Origin: Paraburkholderia aromaticivorans
GTDB lineage: Bacteria > Pseudomonadota > Gammaproteobacteria > Burkholderiales > Burkholderiaceae
DNA: 64,000 bases
Assembly: GCF_002278075.1 (NCBI RefSeq)
Contig: NZ_CP022989.1
Location: 4,154,001 to 4,218,000, forward strand
Direction of reading: 5' to 3'
The position numbers were made by a program, and so were the translations under genes. The notes below the pieces were generated by a model. It saw nothing but the letters and a program-made list of their open reading frames with translations. It did not search any database and was not told the origin of the DNA. Of this stretch, positions 1 to 9,117 are shown in pieces (position 1 is the first letter of the stretch; each line of letters begins with the position of its first letter).

Positions 1-446
1 TGGCCGGCGAGCGTCTCGTCATGCTCAAAGGGCAGATAGGCGAACGCGCGATGATGCACGCCAGGCAACAAGCGGTCAGCGCCGCTTGCGATCATCCGCT
101 GCGTGGTTTGCAATGCTTTCCGATCGGCAGCGAACGCGCGCGATGTGCCGCGATGGCAATTGCGGGAAAACTGGTCCAGCACGATGATGAGCGCCAACGC
201 GCCGAGCGGCGTTTCCATCCAGCTGTCGAGCGTGGACTCGCGGGCCGCGTCGATCAGGGCACCGAAGCGTTCGCGCAGCATCGTGTCGAAAGCCGCGTCG
301 CGTGAGAACCAGCGTTTGTGCGCCTTGCCGAACTCCGGCGTGCCCGGCGCGCCGAACCAGCAGTCGAGAACTTCGCGTGCCCGCTCAGGCAAAGCCGCAT
401 GATCCGGTGAAGCCGTGGCGCGCGTCTGGCCACGCTTTTCAGCCAT
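1..446 (-). CDS. DUF924 family protein, partial (C-terminus beyond the window)
   Basis: Reading the minus strand from an ATG at 446 gives an open frame to the window edge. It has the DUF924 signature order: VLDCWFGAPGTPEFG near residue 26, WFSRDAAFD, then LDQFSRNCHRGT and LPFEHDE at the cut end. DUF924 proteins are alpha-helical, TPR-like and of unknown function. The start overlaps the stop of the haemoglobin gene (AATGGCTGA), so the two are probably translationally coupled. Family assignment comes from recalled motifs; the role is unknown. Confidence 0.8.
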   Translation of the reverse strand, partial: MAEKRGQTRATASPDHAALPERAREVLDCWFGAPGTPEFGKAHKRWFSRDAAFDTMLRERFGALIDAARESTLDSWMETPLGALALIIVLDQFSRNCHRGTSRAFAADRKALQTTQRMIASGADRLLPGVHHRAFAYLPFEHDETLAG

Positions 447-852
447 TGCGATTGCGCATCCAGTCGGCCGTTTCGAAGAACGAGCCGAGCAGGCGCTCCC
501 TGAGCGGCTCGGCGAGACCGATATCTTGCATGGCCCACGCCATGCAACGCAGCCACTGATCCCGCTCGCCGGATGCGATCGCGAACGGCAGATGCCGCGC
601 ACGCAAGCGCGGATGACCGAACCGGCTGATGTAATGATCGGGGCCGCCCAACCATCCGCATAAAAACCAGAAGAACTTGTCGCGCGAACCGTCGAGCGAT
701 TGCGGATGCAAGGCCCGGATCCCGGCGAAATCCGCTTCGAGATCCATCAGGTCGTAAAAGCGGTCGACCAGTTCGCGCACGCGCGCCTCGCCGCCCACCA
801 GTTCGAAGGCCGTCGGCTGCGCCGCGGACACTTCGTCGTTCAGATCGCTCAT
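439..852 (-). CDS. Group II truncated haemoglobin (trHbO type)
   Basis: A 137-residue globin of the short 2-on-2 class. The segment FYDLMDLEADFAGIRALHP, the proximal His in RARHLPF and the Trp in RDQWLRCM fit group II truncated haemoglobins, which bind O2 or NO in the cytoplasm and are linked to oxygen handling and nitrosative or peroxide stress. A GTG two codons upstream is also open, but ATG at 852 gives the usual MSDLN start. It runs into the DUF924 gene with an 8-nt overlap, a pairing that suggests one transcript. The exact ligand role is not visible. Confidence 0.88.
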   Translation of the reverse strand: MSDLNDEVSAAQPTAFELVGGEARVRELVDRFYDLMDLEADFAGIRALHPQSLDGSRDKFFWFLCGWLGGPDHYISRFGHPRLRARHLPFAIASGERDQWLRCMAWAMQDIGLAEPLRERLLGSFFETADWMRNRNG

Positions 853-880
853 ACCCACTCACCAACCAGAAAATAAAGAA

Positions 881-3463
881 TCACGCGTCCCGCAGCGATT
901 GCAACGCGGGCCGCGCCAGCACATGCCGCAAGCTCAGCCAGCCGCCCACACCGGCACACGCTATGCCGGCGGCAATGCCCGCCGGCAACAGCCAGGGATC
1001 GAAGCTCAGATAAAACTCGAACACGCGCGTCGCCAGCACGTAGCCGATAGCCTGCGCGCCGAGCGCCGCCATCAGACCTGCCAGCGCGCCCACCGCCACG
1101 AACTCGGCGATCTGCACCGAACGCACCTGACGATGCGACGCGCCCAGCGCGCGCAGCAGCGCGGATTCTCGCATGCGTTCATCCCGCGTGCCGGCGAGCG
1201 CCGCGTACAGCACCAGCACGCCCGCCGCGAGGGTGAACGCGAACAGGAACTGCACCGCGCCGATCACCTGCTGCAACACGCGCTGCACCTGCGCGAGAAT
1301 CGGACCGGTGTCGATCGCCGTGAGGTTCGGGTAAGCGGAGATCAGGCCGTCGATGGTCGACTGTTTCTCCTGCGGCAGATGGAAGCTGGTAATGAACGTC
1401 GCCGGGAAATCCTGCAACGCGGCGGGCGGCATCAGCACGAAAAAGTTGACCTTGAACGAACCCCAGTCGAGCTTGCGCACGCTCGTCACGGGCGCGTCGA
1501 TCTGCAAGCCGGTCACGTCGAAACGCAGGACATCGCCGGGCTTCACGTTGATCAGCCTGGCCAGCCCCTGCTCGATCGAAATCTGCGGCGTTTTCGTGTC
1601 GCCGTACCATGTGCCGGCGGAAAGGCGATTGTCCTCGGGCAACTCGGTGGTGTACGACAGATTGAACTCGCGATCCACGAGGCGCCGCGCGTCGTCGCCC
1701 TTGAACGCGTCCGGGTTGACCGGCTTGCCGTTGATCGCCGTCAGGCGGCCTCGCACCATCGGCGAAAGCACCGTGCCCGGCACGCCGTGCGTGCTCAGAT
1801 ACTGCGTGACGGCATCGCGCTGATCGGGCTGGATGTCGATGATGAATTCGTTCGGCGCATCAGGGGGCGTCGATTTGCGCCAGCCGGCCACGAGGTCGTT
1901 ACGCGTCATCGCGATCAGCAGCAGGCACATCAAACCGATGCCGAGCGCGGTGATCTGCAATGCGCTCGCGCTGCTGCGCCGTTCGAGCGATGCCAGCGCA
2001 TAGCGCCAGCCGATCCCCGCATTCACGCGCTCGCTGCGCACCACGCTCGCCGCGCCCCACAGCGCCAGCCGCGCGATGCACGCGAACACCAGCAGCCCGC
2101 CCGCGAAGCCGCCCGCGACGATCCCGCCGAGCTTCAACTCGCCCGCCGCGACGATCAGCAGCGCGGCGAACAACACGATGCCGAGCGCGTAAGCCGCCCA
2201 TGCCGTGCGCCCCGCTTCGCCCCATTCGCGGCGCAGCACGCGCACCGGCGGCACGCGCGTAAGCGGCAACAGCGGCGGCAGCGCGAAGCCCAGCAGCAGC
2301 ACGAGACCCGCCGCGATGCCTTCGAGCGCCGGCCAGGCCGTCGGATACGGCAGCGCGACATCGATCAGACTGCCGAGCCACGTGAGCAGCGCGAGATGCC
2401 CCAGATAACCGAGCGCCACCCCAAGCGCGCCGCCGATCAACCCAAGCCCCACGAATTCGAGCGTGAAGAGCGCGCGCAGTGTCGCCTGACTGACGCCGAG
2501 GCAGCGCATCGCCGCGCAGCCGTCCAGATGCCGGCGCATGTATCGATGCGCGGCCATCGCGATCGCCACGGCCGCCAGCAAGGCGGTGAGCAGCGAGACG
2601 AGCGTGAGGAAGTGACTCGCGCGATCGAGCGTCTGGCGCACTTGCGGCTGGCCGTCCTGCAACGATTCGAGCGCGACGCCGCGCATCTTGCCGCCGTCCA
2701 CGCGCTCGTGGGCGAACTGCGCGAAACGCGCCACCGACTCGTCTTGCCCCGCGACCAGCAAGCGGTACGTCACGCGGCTGCCGTAGGTGACGAGGCCGGT
2801 CGATGGCACGTCGTCGGCGCGCAGCATCAGGCGCGGCGAGAAATTGACGAACGAGAACCCGCGGTCCAGTTCGCGCGTGATCACCGCGCCGATCGTGAAG
2901 CTGCGATTGCCGACCTTTACCGGGTCGCCGACACGCACCTTCAGCGCGTCGAGCAGCGCCTGATCGACCCACACGGTCCCCGGCGGCGGGATCGATCGCG
3001 CCGCGTAGTCCGCCGCGCCGGGCGCCGGGGCGATGCGCAACGCGCCGCGCAGCGGATAACCGGGCGACACCGCCTTGATGGCGGCGAGCCGCGAGACCGG
3101 CTGCGCGCCGGTCGAGTTGATCATGCTGGGAAAGATCGCCGTGCTGGCGGTATTCAGACCGAGCGCCCGGGCTTTCCCGGCGAACTGCGGATCGACCGGA
3201 TGATCGGCCCGCACGATGAAGTCGGCCGCGATCATGCGCCGCGCGTCGCGCTCGAGCCCCTGGTGCAGACGGTCAGCCAGAAAGCCGACACTCGACAACG
3301 CCGCCACGGCCAGCACCAGCGCCAGCAGCAGCATCGTCAACTCGCCCGCGCGCCAGTCGCGCGCGGTCATGCGAATGGACTGGCGCAACAGATCCCTGCC
3401 GCCGAACCGGCGCGTCGAAGGTAAAGCCACGCGCGCCGTCGAACCCCGTACCGTATCGCTCAA
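881..3463 (-). CDS. FtsX-type ABC transporter permease (YbbP-like)
   Basis: An approximately 860-residue inner-membrane permease built from two FtsX/MacB-like halves. There is one membrane segment near the N-terminus (LLLALVLAVAALSSVGFL), a large periplasmic region, a central block of membrane helices, a second periplasmic domain and a C-terminal three-helix FtsX domain ending in GVGGWLSLRHVLARPALQSLRDA. Such proteins pair with an ATPase of the YbbA/LolD type for export or release of lipoprotein, lipid or toxic compounds; no ATPase gene is adjacent here. The start chosen is TTG at 3463, with GGAG 9 nt upstream and a TTGA overlap with the preceding gene's stop. A longer open frame to 3538 would run 76 nt into that gene and is less likely. 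Confidence 0.85.
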   Translation of the reverse strand: MSDTVRGSTARVALPSTRRFGGRDLLRQSIRMTARDWRAGELTMLLLALVLAVAALSSVGFLADRLHQGLERDARRMIAADFIVRADHPVDPQFAGKARALGLNTASTAIFPSMINSTGAQPVSRLAAIKAVSPGYPLRGALRIAPAPGAADYAARSIPPPGTVWVDQALLDALKVRVGDPVKVGNRSFTIGAVITRELDRGFSFVNFSPRLMLRADDVPSTGLVTYGSRVTYRLLVAGQDESVARFAQFAHERVDGGKMRGVALESLQDGQPQVRQTLDRASHFLTLVSLLTALLAAVAIAMAAHRYMRRHLDGCAAMRCLGVSQATLRALFTLEFVGLGLIGGALGVALGYLGHLALLTWLGSLIDVALPYPTAWPALEGIAAGLVLLLGFALPPLLPLTRVPPVRVLRREWGEAGRTAWAAYALGIVLFAALLIVAAGELKLGGIVAGGFAGGLLVFACIARLALWGAASVVRSERVNAGIGWRYALASLERRSSASALQITALGIGLMCLLLIAMTRNDLVAGWRKSTPPDAPNEFIIDIQPDQRDAVTQYLSTHGVPGTVLSPMVRGRLTAINGKPVNPDAFKGDDARRLVDREFNLSYTTELPEDNRLSAGTWYGDTKTPQISIEQGLARLINVKPGDVLRFDVTGLQIDAPVTSVRKLDWGSFKVNFFVLMPPAALQDFPATFITSFHLPQEKQSTIDGLISAYPNLTAIDTGPILAQVQRVLQQVIGAVQFLFAFTLAAGVLVLYAALAGTRDERMRESALLRALGASHRQVRSVQIAEFVAVGALAGLMAALGAQAIGYVLATRVFEFYLSFDPWLLPAGIAAGIACAGVGGWLSLRHVLARPALQSLRDA

Positions 3464-4071
3464 TCGTGCCTGCTCCTGGCAAAGCGCGACACCATGTGCG
3501 TCGCCATGCCGCGAAAACCGCCCTGGACCCCGCGCCAAAGCCGCGGCAACGCCCAGCCGGCCAGCATCAGGAAGCCCACCATCAACACCAGAAAGATCAG
3601 CGGCACGAACAGCGCAAGCAGCATGCCGCCGACCACGAGCCCGTCTTCAGCGGTCGAGGTCACGACATTGGACACCGGTTCCGGCGACAGGTTGATCAGC
3701 GCGCGCGTGCCCGCCTTGGCGAGGTGCGCGGTGCCTGCCAGCGTGCCGCCCGCGAGCGCGGCCACGGTCAGCAGCGCCGGATCGGCATGGCCGAGCGCGC
3801 CGGCGGCCAGCACGGCGCCCGCGGGAATACGGATGAAGGTATGGACCGCGTCCCACAGCGAGTCGAACGCGGGGATCTTGTCGGCGAGAAATTCGGTGAC
3901 GGTCAAGACGCCCGCCACGCCGATGACCCACGGCGAGGACAAGGCGGACAGCGTATCGGGAAGATGGACGAGGCCGAGACGGGCGAACACGCCGGCCAGC
4001 AGGACCGTCAGATAGAGGCGCAGGCCGCTGCCCCATGAGAGGCCCGCAGCGAGCGAAAGTGATTCAAGCAT
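3460..4071 (-). CDS. DUF4126 family membrane protein
   Basis: A 203-residue hydrophobic protein with about five membrane segments, including a loop reading FLADKIPAFDSLWDAVHTFIRIPAGA that is characteristic of DUF4126. The family has no established biochemical role. Its stop overlaps the TTG start of the FtsX permease downstream, so the two are likely co-transcribed and coupled. It is followed upstream by a 258-bp spacer before sugE that contains no gene I can support. Confidence 0.82.
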   Translation of the reverse strand: MLESLSLAAGLSWGSGLRLYLTVLLAGVFARLGLVHLPDTLSALSSPWVIGVAGVLTVTEFLADKIPAFDSLWDAVHTFIRIPAGAVLAAGALGHADPALLTVAALAGGTLAGTAHLAKAGTRALINLSPEPVSNVVTSTAEDGLVVGGMLLALFVPLIFLVLMVGFLMLAGWALPRLWRGVQGGFRGMATHMVSRFARSRHD

Positions 4072-4329
4072 GGCCGCCTCCAGGCGCGCTGTGCGTGCCG
4101 GGCGCTTCGACGGCCCAATAATGGGGGCACCACACCGAAGTCGTCAGACCCGCGCCAAGCCGGCCGCGCCCAATGGGCCGCGGACAATGTCAGGTTGGAT
4201 TCGATCTCATTATAGCCACGTTAATTCGCAGAACGCAGAGCGGCGAATAAATGGCGGGCCTGGCGCGGGCGCGAGGCGAGCGGCGCCGAACCCCGCGAAT
4301 AGGCCCGGCCGCGGGTTCTGAAGGTGGGC

Positions 4330-4650
4330 TCAATGCCCGGAAGACAGCTTCAACCCGATCAATCCGATCACGATGAGCGCCGCGCTGGCGACCCGGGCAA
4401 CGGTCAACGCCTCGCCCATCATCACGATCCCGAAGATGAACGCGCCGACCGCGCCGATGCCCGTCCACACCGCGTAGGCCGTGCCGAGCGGCAACTGGCG
4501 CATGGCGACAGCGAGCAGCACGAAGCTGCCGAGCGCGGTCATGACCGTGAATACGGAGGGCCAGAGTCGGGTGAAACCGTCGGAGCTTTTAAGACCGGCT
4601 GCCCACGCGACTTCGAGCAAACCGGCAATCAACAGAAGAATCCAGGACAT
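4330..4650 (-). CDS. sugE: SugE/Gdx small multidrug resistance family guanidinium exporter
   Basis: A 106-residue four-helix SMR protein. It has the catalytic Glu in helix 1 ([16 protein letters not shown]) and the SugE-type [16 protein letters not shown] and [14 protein letters not shown] segments. SugE/Gdx proteins are dimeric H+/guanidinium antiporters in the inner membrane. A guanidine-II riboswitch directly upstream (4672-4710) independently supports guanidinium as substrate. The start ATG at 4650 has GGAG in its leader and the length is normal for the family. Confidence 0.93.
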   Translation of the reverse strand: MSWILLLIAGLLEVAWAAGLKSSDGFTRLWPSVFTVMTALGSFVLLAVAMRQLPLGTAYAVWTGIGAVGAFIFGIVMMGEALTVARVASAALIVIGLIGLKLSSGH

Positions 4651-4671
4651 GAGACAGCTCCATGATCAGAT

Positions 4672-4710
4672 GGGGCCGTCCCCGTTCGTGAAAACCGCAA
4701 GGTCGTCCTT
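4672..4710 (-). promoter_or_regulatory. Guanidine-II (mini-ykkC) riboswitch
   Basis: Read on the minus strand, the sugE leader holds two short perfect hairpins with the diagnostic ACGR loops: AAGG-ACGA-CCTT at 4710-4699 and GGGG-ACGG-CCCC at 4683-4672, joined by a 15-nt linker. This is the full mini-ykkC architecture. Guanidinium binding pairs the two loops and, in known examples, frees the Shine-Dalgarno sequence of the downstream exporter gene. The SD (GGAG) lies about 10 nt after the second hairpin. Confidence 0.93.
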
Positions 4711-4720
4711 ACGGACTGTA

Positions 4721-4726
4721 ATTATA
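4721..4726 (-). promoter_or_regulatory. Promoter -10 of the sugE transcript
   Basis: A perfect TATAAT on the minus strand lies about 11 nt before the first riboswitch hairpin, so transcription would start just ahead of the aptamer. No good -35 hexamer is seen at normal spacing. Confidence 0.6.
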
Positions 4727-4803
4727 CCAGGGTCGCCGGCGCGCCGCCGGCGGGTGCTCGTGGCACGACAGCGCGCCGACTGTGGCAAATTTCCCCCATA
4801 GCG

Positions 4804-5502
4804 TCAAACGGCGCCGACCAGCCGGTATCCCACCCCGGTTTCCGTGACGATATGTTCCGGCTGGGCCGGATCGCGTTCGAGCTTGCCGCGCAGATGCGCC
4901 ATATAGATGCGCAGATAGTGATGGCTTTCGACATGCGACGGCCCCCACACGTCGCGCAGCAACTGGCGGTGCGTGAGCACGCGGCCGGCATGGCGCACCA
5001 GCGTGGCGAGCAACCGGTATTCGATCGGCGTCAGATGAACGGCCACGCCGTCGCGACTCACCTGCCGCAGGGCGAGATCGACGGTTACCCCGCCGAAGCG
5101 CACTTGCGGCGACTCGTTCGCGCCGCCCTGATTGCGCCGCCGCATATGCGCGCGAATCCGCGCCAGCAGTTCGGACACGCCGAACGGCTTGGTCAGGTAG
5201 TCGTCCGCGCCGGCATCGAGCGCGGCGACTTTTTCGCTTTCCTGGGTGCGCGCCGACAACACGATCACCGGCAGTTCGCTCCAGCCGCGCAGCTCGCGAA
5301 TCACGTCCAGACCGTCGGTATCGGGCAGGCCGAGATCGACGATCACCAGATCGGGCTTGCGCGTCGCGGCTTCGACCAGCCCCTGCTTGCCGGTTTCGGC
5401 GTCGTGCACGGCGATGCCCTCGCCTTCCAGCGCCGTTCGCACAAAGCGGCGAATCTGCTTTTCGTCTTCGATCAGGACGACGGTAATGCTCGGGTCACTC
5501 AT
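4804..5502 (-). CDS. kdpE: KdpE, response regulator of potassium transport
   Basis: A 232-residue OmpR/PhoB-type regulator. The receiver domain (residues ~5-120) carries acidic residues IEDE near 11-14, phosphoacceptor Asp56 in LVIVDLGLPD and the conserved Lys in LTKPFG. The C-terminal winged helix includes LTPIEYRLLATLVRHAGRVLTHRQLL. It activates kdpFABC when phosphorylated by KdpD under low K+ or osmotic stress. ATG at 5502 overlaps the kdpD stop by 8 nt. A longer open frame would sit deep inside kdpD and is rejected. Confidence 0.96.
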   Translation of the reverse strand: MSDPSITVVLIEDEKQIRRFVRTALEGEGIAVHDAETGKQGLVEAATRKPDLVIVDLGLPDTDGLDVIRELRGWSELPVIVLSARTQESEKVAALDAGADDYLTKPFGVSELLARIRAHMRRRNQGGANESPQVRFGGVTVDLALRQVSRDGVAVHLTPIEYRLLATLVRHAGRVLTHRQLLRDVWGPSHVESHHYLRIYMAHLRGKLERDPAQPEHIVTETGVGYRLVGAV

Positions 5503-8332
5503 GGGTCGGCTTGGCAAGCGGGTTAGGAGTTGATTCGTCGTCGGTTTCGACATGCGTTGTCAAAGCATCGGCGCCTTCGTCTTCGAGCGCATCCGGTGCG
5601 TCGGGCGGCGTTTCCACGGGTAGCGTGAACCAGAAGCGCGCGCCTTCCACACGGCCGTCCGCCGACACGCGATTAAGCGCGCCGATTGTACCGCCGTGCG
5701 CTTCCACGATCGCGCGGCAGATCGCAAGCCCGAGACCGATGCCCGGCTTGGCCGATTCCTTCTCGCCGCGCGTGAATTTCTCGAACACGCGCGCTTCCAT
5801 GCCGGCCGGCAAACCGGGGCCGTCATCGTCGACGCTCACGCGCACGAACGACTTGCCGTCCGCGTCGAGCCGCTGCGCGCCGATCGTCAGAGGCGTGGTC
5901 GGCGCGGTGTATTTGGCCGCGTTTTCGAACAGGTTGGAAAAGAGGCGCTCCATCAGAACGGCGTCGAGATGCAGGAGCGGCAGATCGGCGGGCAGCTTCA
6001 CCTGCACCGGATGTTTCGCCAGCACGCGCTTGCACGCGCGCAGCGCCGCGCCCACCGTTTCTTCGAGCAACGTCCATTGCTGATTCAGTTGCAGACTGCC
6101 TGCCTGCAGGCGCGCCATGTCGAGCAGATTCGTGACGATGCCCGTCATGCGCAGCGCTTCCTCGTGAATCGCCTCGACCAGTTCGGCGTTGGGCTGCGTG
6201 CCGGGCGACTGCGCGAGCATCGACGAAAAGCCGACGATGGTCGTCAACGGCGTGCGCAGATCGTGCGAGATCGCCGACAACAACGAGTTGCGCAGGCGCT
6301 CCGATTCCATGTTGACGAGCGCATCGCGCGCGATGTCCACGTAATGCACCCGTTCCAGCGCCAGCGCGATCTGGGCGGCGAACGCGTCGAGCATGCGCTG
6401 CTGCTCGGGCACGTCGAGCTCGCCCTCGTTGCGCATCACCACCGCCAGCACGCCGCGGGTGCGCATCGGCGCCTTGAGCGGCAGGTAGAGCGCGGCGGCC
6501 GCCGGCAGCGTGTCGGTGCCGTGGCCGGCGGGCTTCTGCTGATCGTAGACCCACTGGCCGACGTCGCTATCGAGCATCTCGCCTTCGAGCGTGATCGCCG
6601 CGTCGGGATCCTCGATCTTCTGTTTGACCTGATCGGCGCTGTCCGGCAACAGAATCGCGACGCGCGCGCCGAACACCTCGCTCACATGACGGCTGCCGAT
6701 CCCGATGATCTGCTCCGTGGTCAGCGCCGCGGCCAGTTCGCGCGCCATCGCGTACATCGCGCCAGTGCGCTGCTCGCGGCGCCGCGCCACGCTCGCCTCG
6801 CGGCGCAGGCTCGAGGTGAGATGGCTGATCACGAGCGAGGTCAGCAGCATGCCGAAGAAGGTCAGCAGATACTGCGTATCGGAGACCGACAGCGACATGC
6901 GCGGCGGCACGAAGAAGAAATCGAACGCGGCCACGCTCATGAACGACAGCACCACACCCGGCCCGCGCCCGAGCTTCACCGCGGTGAAGATCACGCCGAG
7001 CAGATACAGCATGACGAGGTTGGTCAGATCGATATGGTCGATCAACTGGCTCGACAGCAGCGTGATGGCCGCGCAGATCGCCAGCGCGAAAGCGTAGGCG
7101 CGCGGCGGTGAGCGTCGTTCGCGCGCGGCGCTCAGCGCCTCGCGCCACGCGTTCGCGGTCGTGTTCAACAGATGCCGATGCTCGCCGCCGTCGCTGTCGG
7201 ACGAGGCGCGAATCAGCGTGAGATCGAGATCGCCCGCCTTTTCGGCGATACGTTCGCTGAGCGGCCGGCGCAGCCGGCGCGCCATGCCCGTGCGCGCCGA
7301 CGCGCCGGCCACCAGCTTCGACACGTTGCGGGCCTGCGCGTAGCCGATCAGCGCGGCGGCCGCGTCGGCGCCCGCCAGCGTCGCGGTTTCGGCGCCGAGT
7401 TCGGCGGCGAGCTTCAGCGCGTTCAAGGTGCGCTCGCGGCGCGCATCCGGCAAACGCTGCAGCGCGGGCGTCTCCACATAGACGGCGATCCAGTCGGCCT
7501 TCAGGCTGGCGGCAAGGCGTGCCGCCGCGCGCACCAGCATCGGCGCTTCCGGGCCGGGGCCGACGCACACCAGCAGACGCTCGCGCGCCTGCCAGATGCG
7601 CTGGATCGAACGGTCGGCCCGATACTCGCGCATTTGCGCGTCGACGCGGTCCGCGGTGCGGCGCAGCGCCAGCTCGCGCAGCGCGATCAGATTGCCTTTG
7701 CGGAAGAAGTTGCGCACCGCGCGCTCGGCCTGCTGCGGCAAATACACTTTGCCGTCGCGCATGCGATCGAGCAGTTCCTCGGCGGGCAGGTCGACCAGCG
7801 TGACTTCGTCGGCGCGATCGAACACACGGTCCGGCACCGTCTCCCAGACGCGAATGCCGGTGATCTGCCCGACCACGTCGTTCAAACTTTCGAGGTGCTG
7901 GACGTTGACCGTCGTGTAGACGTCGATGCCGGCGTCGAGCAGTTCGTAGACGTCCTGCCAGCGCTTCAGATGGCGCGCGCCCTGCACGTTCGAATGCGCG
8001 AGTTCGTCGACGAGGATCAGTTGCGGCTTGCGGGCGAGCGCGGCGTCGAGATCGAACTCGCCGAGCTTGCGGCCGCGATACTCGATCTGCGCGAGCGGCA
8101 ACACGTCGAGCCCTTCGAGCAGCGCCGCGGTTTCGCTGCGGCCATGCGTTTCGGCGATGCCGACCACCACGTCGGCGCCTTCATCGCGACGGCGGCGCGC
8201 GGCCTGCAACATTGCATAGGTTTTACCGACGCCCGCCGACGCGCCGAAAAAAATCTTCAGCCTGCCGCGCTGACGTCTTTCTTCGTCGCGTTGCAGCTTG
8301 TCGAGCAACTCATCGGGATCGGGGCGGTTCAT
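5495..8332 (-). CDS. kdpD: KdpD, potassium-sensing histidine kinase
   Basis: A 945-residue sensor with the full KdpD layout. The N-terminal KdpD domain has Walker A (GASAGVGKT, residues ~30-38), followed by a universal-stress-protein-like domain to ~370. Four membrane helices lie around 400-500 (SFMSVAAFDFFFVPPRMSL), then a GAF-like region. The kinase core has His in SHDLRTPL near 690, an N box (LFENAAKYTAP) and a G box (GIGLGLAICRAIVEAHGG). It senses K+ and osmotic state at the inner membrane and phosphorylates or dephosphorylates KdpE. It is separated from kdpC by a hairpin-containing spacer and coupled to kdpE downstream. Confidence 0.97.
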   Translation of the reverse strand: MNRPDPDELLDKLQRDEERRQRGRLKIFFGASAGVGKTYAMLQAARRRRDEGADVVVGIAETHGRSETAALLEGLDVLPLAQIEYRGRKLGEFDLDAALARKPQLILVDELAHSNVQGARHLKRWQDVYELLDAGIDVYTTVNVQHLESLNDVVGQITGIRVWETVPDRVFDRADEVTLVDLPAEELLDRMRDGKVYLPQQAERAVRNFFRKGNLIALRELALRRTADRVDAQMREYRADRSIQRIWQARERLLVCVGPGPEAPMLVRAAARLAASLKADWIAVYVETPALQRLPDARRERTLNALKLAAELGAETATLAGADAAAALIGYAQARNVSKLVAGASARTGMARRLRRPLSERIAEKAGDLDLTLIRASSDSDGGEHRHLLNTTANAWREALSAARERRSPPRAYAFALAICAAITLLSSQLIDHIDLTNLVMLYLLGVIFTAVKLGRGPGVVLSFMSVAAFDFFFVPPRMSLSVSDTQYLLTFFGMLLTSLVISHLTSSLRREASVARRREQRTGAMYAMARELAAALTTEQIIGIGSRHVSEVFGARVAILLPDSADQVKQKIEDPDAAITLEGEMLDSDVGQWVYDQQKPAGHGTDTLPAAAALYLPLKAPMRTRGVLAVVMRNEGELDVPEQQRMLDAFAAQIALALERVHYVDIARDALVNMESERLRNSLLSAISHDLRTPLTTIVGFSSMLAQSPGTQPNAELVEAIHEEALRMTGIVTNLLDMARLQAGSLQLNQQWTLLEETVGAALRACKRVLAKHPVQVKLPADLPLLHLDAVLMERLFSNLFENAAKYTAPTTPLTIGAQRLDADGKSFVRVSVDDDGPGLPAGMEARVFEKFTRGEKESAKPGIGLGLAICRAIVEAHGGTIGALNRVSADGRVEGARFWFTLPVETPPDAPDALEDEGADALTTHVETDDESTPNPLAKPTHE

Positions 8333-8453
8333 GCTCAGTGTTTTTCATCGTTGGGCGAGCGTCAATTCATGCATGGTGGCACGGCGGCGGCGCGGCCGCA
8401 AATGGCGACCGCGGCCGATGGCCGCCGCCGCGCAGGACATCGCCGCGTCAAAG

Positions 8454-8486
8454 GCAAAGGCGGAGTCGCGCGGACACCGCCTTTGC
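8454..8486 (-). terminator. Hairpin between kdpC and kdpD, possible attenuator or terminator
   Basis: A perfect 10-bp stem GCAAAGGCGG/CCGCCTTTGC with a 13-nt loop lies in the 179-bp gap between kdpC and kdpD. It is followed on the minus strand by CTTTGACG rather than a long T run. It could partly terminate or stabilise the kdpFABC transcript so that the structural genes outnumber the regulators. Confidence 0.4.
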
Positions 8487-8511
8487 GAAGCGAAGCGCTG
8501 TGGCTGATCGA

Positions 8512-9090
8512 TCAGCCGCGCTTCATCTCGTCCAGCGCGAGGTTCAACTGCAGCACGTTCACGCGCGGCTCGCCGAGAATGCCGAACTGACGGCCGCTCG
8601 TATAGCGGTCCACCAGCGCCTGCACGTCGTTCGGCGCGAGCTTGCGCGCCTTGGCGACACGCTCGATCTGATAAGCCGCGGCTGCGGGGCTGATCTCAGG
8701 ATCGAGACCGCTGCCCGAGGAGGTCACCAGATCGACCGGCACCGGCTTCGACATATCCGTGCCGGCGGCCTTCAGGGCGTCGATGCGGCCTTTGATTTCG
8801 TCGAGCAGCGCCGGGTTGGTCGGGCCGAGGTTCGAACCGCTCGAACCCTGCGCGTTGTACGGCATCGGGCTGGTGGCCGACAGGCGGCCCCAGAAGTATT
8901 GCGGCGCGTCGAACTGCTGGCCGATCAGCTTCGAGCCGACCACCTTGCCGTCCTGTTCGAGCAGGCTGCCGTTGGCCTGGTCGTGGAAGACCGCCTGACC
9001 GAAAGCGGTCATCACCGCCGGATAAGCCAGCCCCGTAACGGCGGAGAGCACCGCGAAAAGCACGATCAGCGGACGGAACAGATTTTTCAT
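8512..9090 (-). CDS. kdpC: KdpC subunit of the K+-transporting ATPase
   Basis: A 192-residue protein with one N-terminal membrane helix ([25 protein letters not shown]) and a periplasmic domain. It carries family segments [31 protein letters not shown] (split here only for description) and [14 protein letters not shown]. KdpC is the assembly and affinity-enhancing subunit of the KdpFABC complex. A GAGGAA Shine-Dalgarno precedes ATG at 9090. It lies 27 nt after kdpB in the operon. Confidence 0.96.
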   Translation of the reverse strand: MKNLFRPLIVLFAVLSAVTGLAYPAVMTAFGQAVFHDQANGSLLEQDGKVVGSKLIGQQFDAPQYFWGRLSATSPMPYNAQGSSGSNLGPTNPALLDEIKGRIDALKAAGTDMSKPVPVDLVTSSGSGLDPEISPAAAAYQIERVAKARKLAPNDVQALVDRYTSGRQFGILGEPRVNVLQLNLALDEMKRG

Positions 9091-9117
9091 GATGGATGAT
9101 TCCTCTAGTACAAGCGC

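Noticed and set aside
899-3424. 841-codon plus-strand open frame
   Set aside because: Antisense to the FtsX permease; Arg/Gln/His-rich composition typical of a shadow frame in GC-rich DNA, with no family features.
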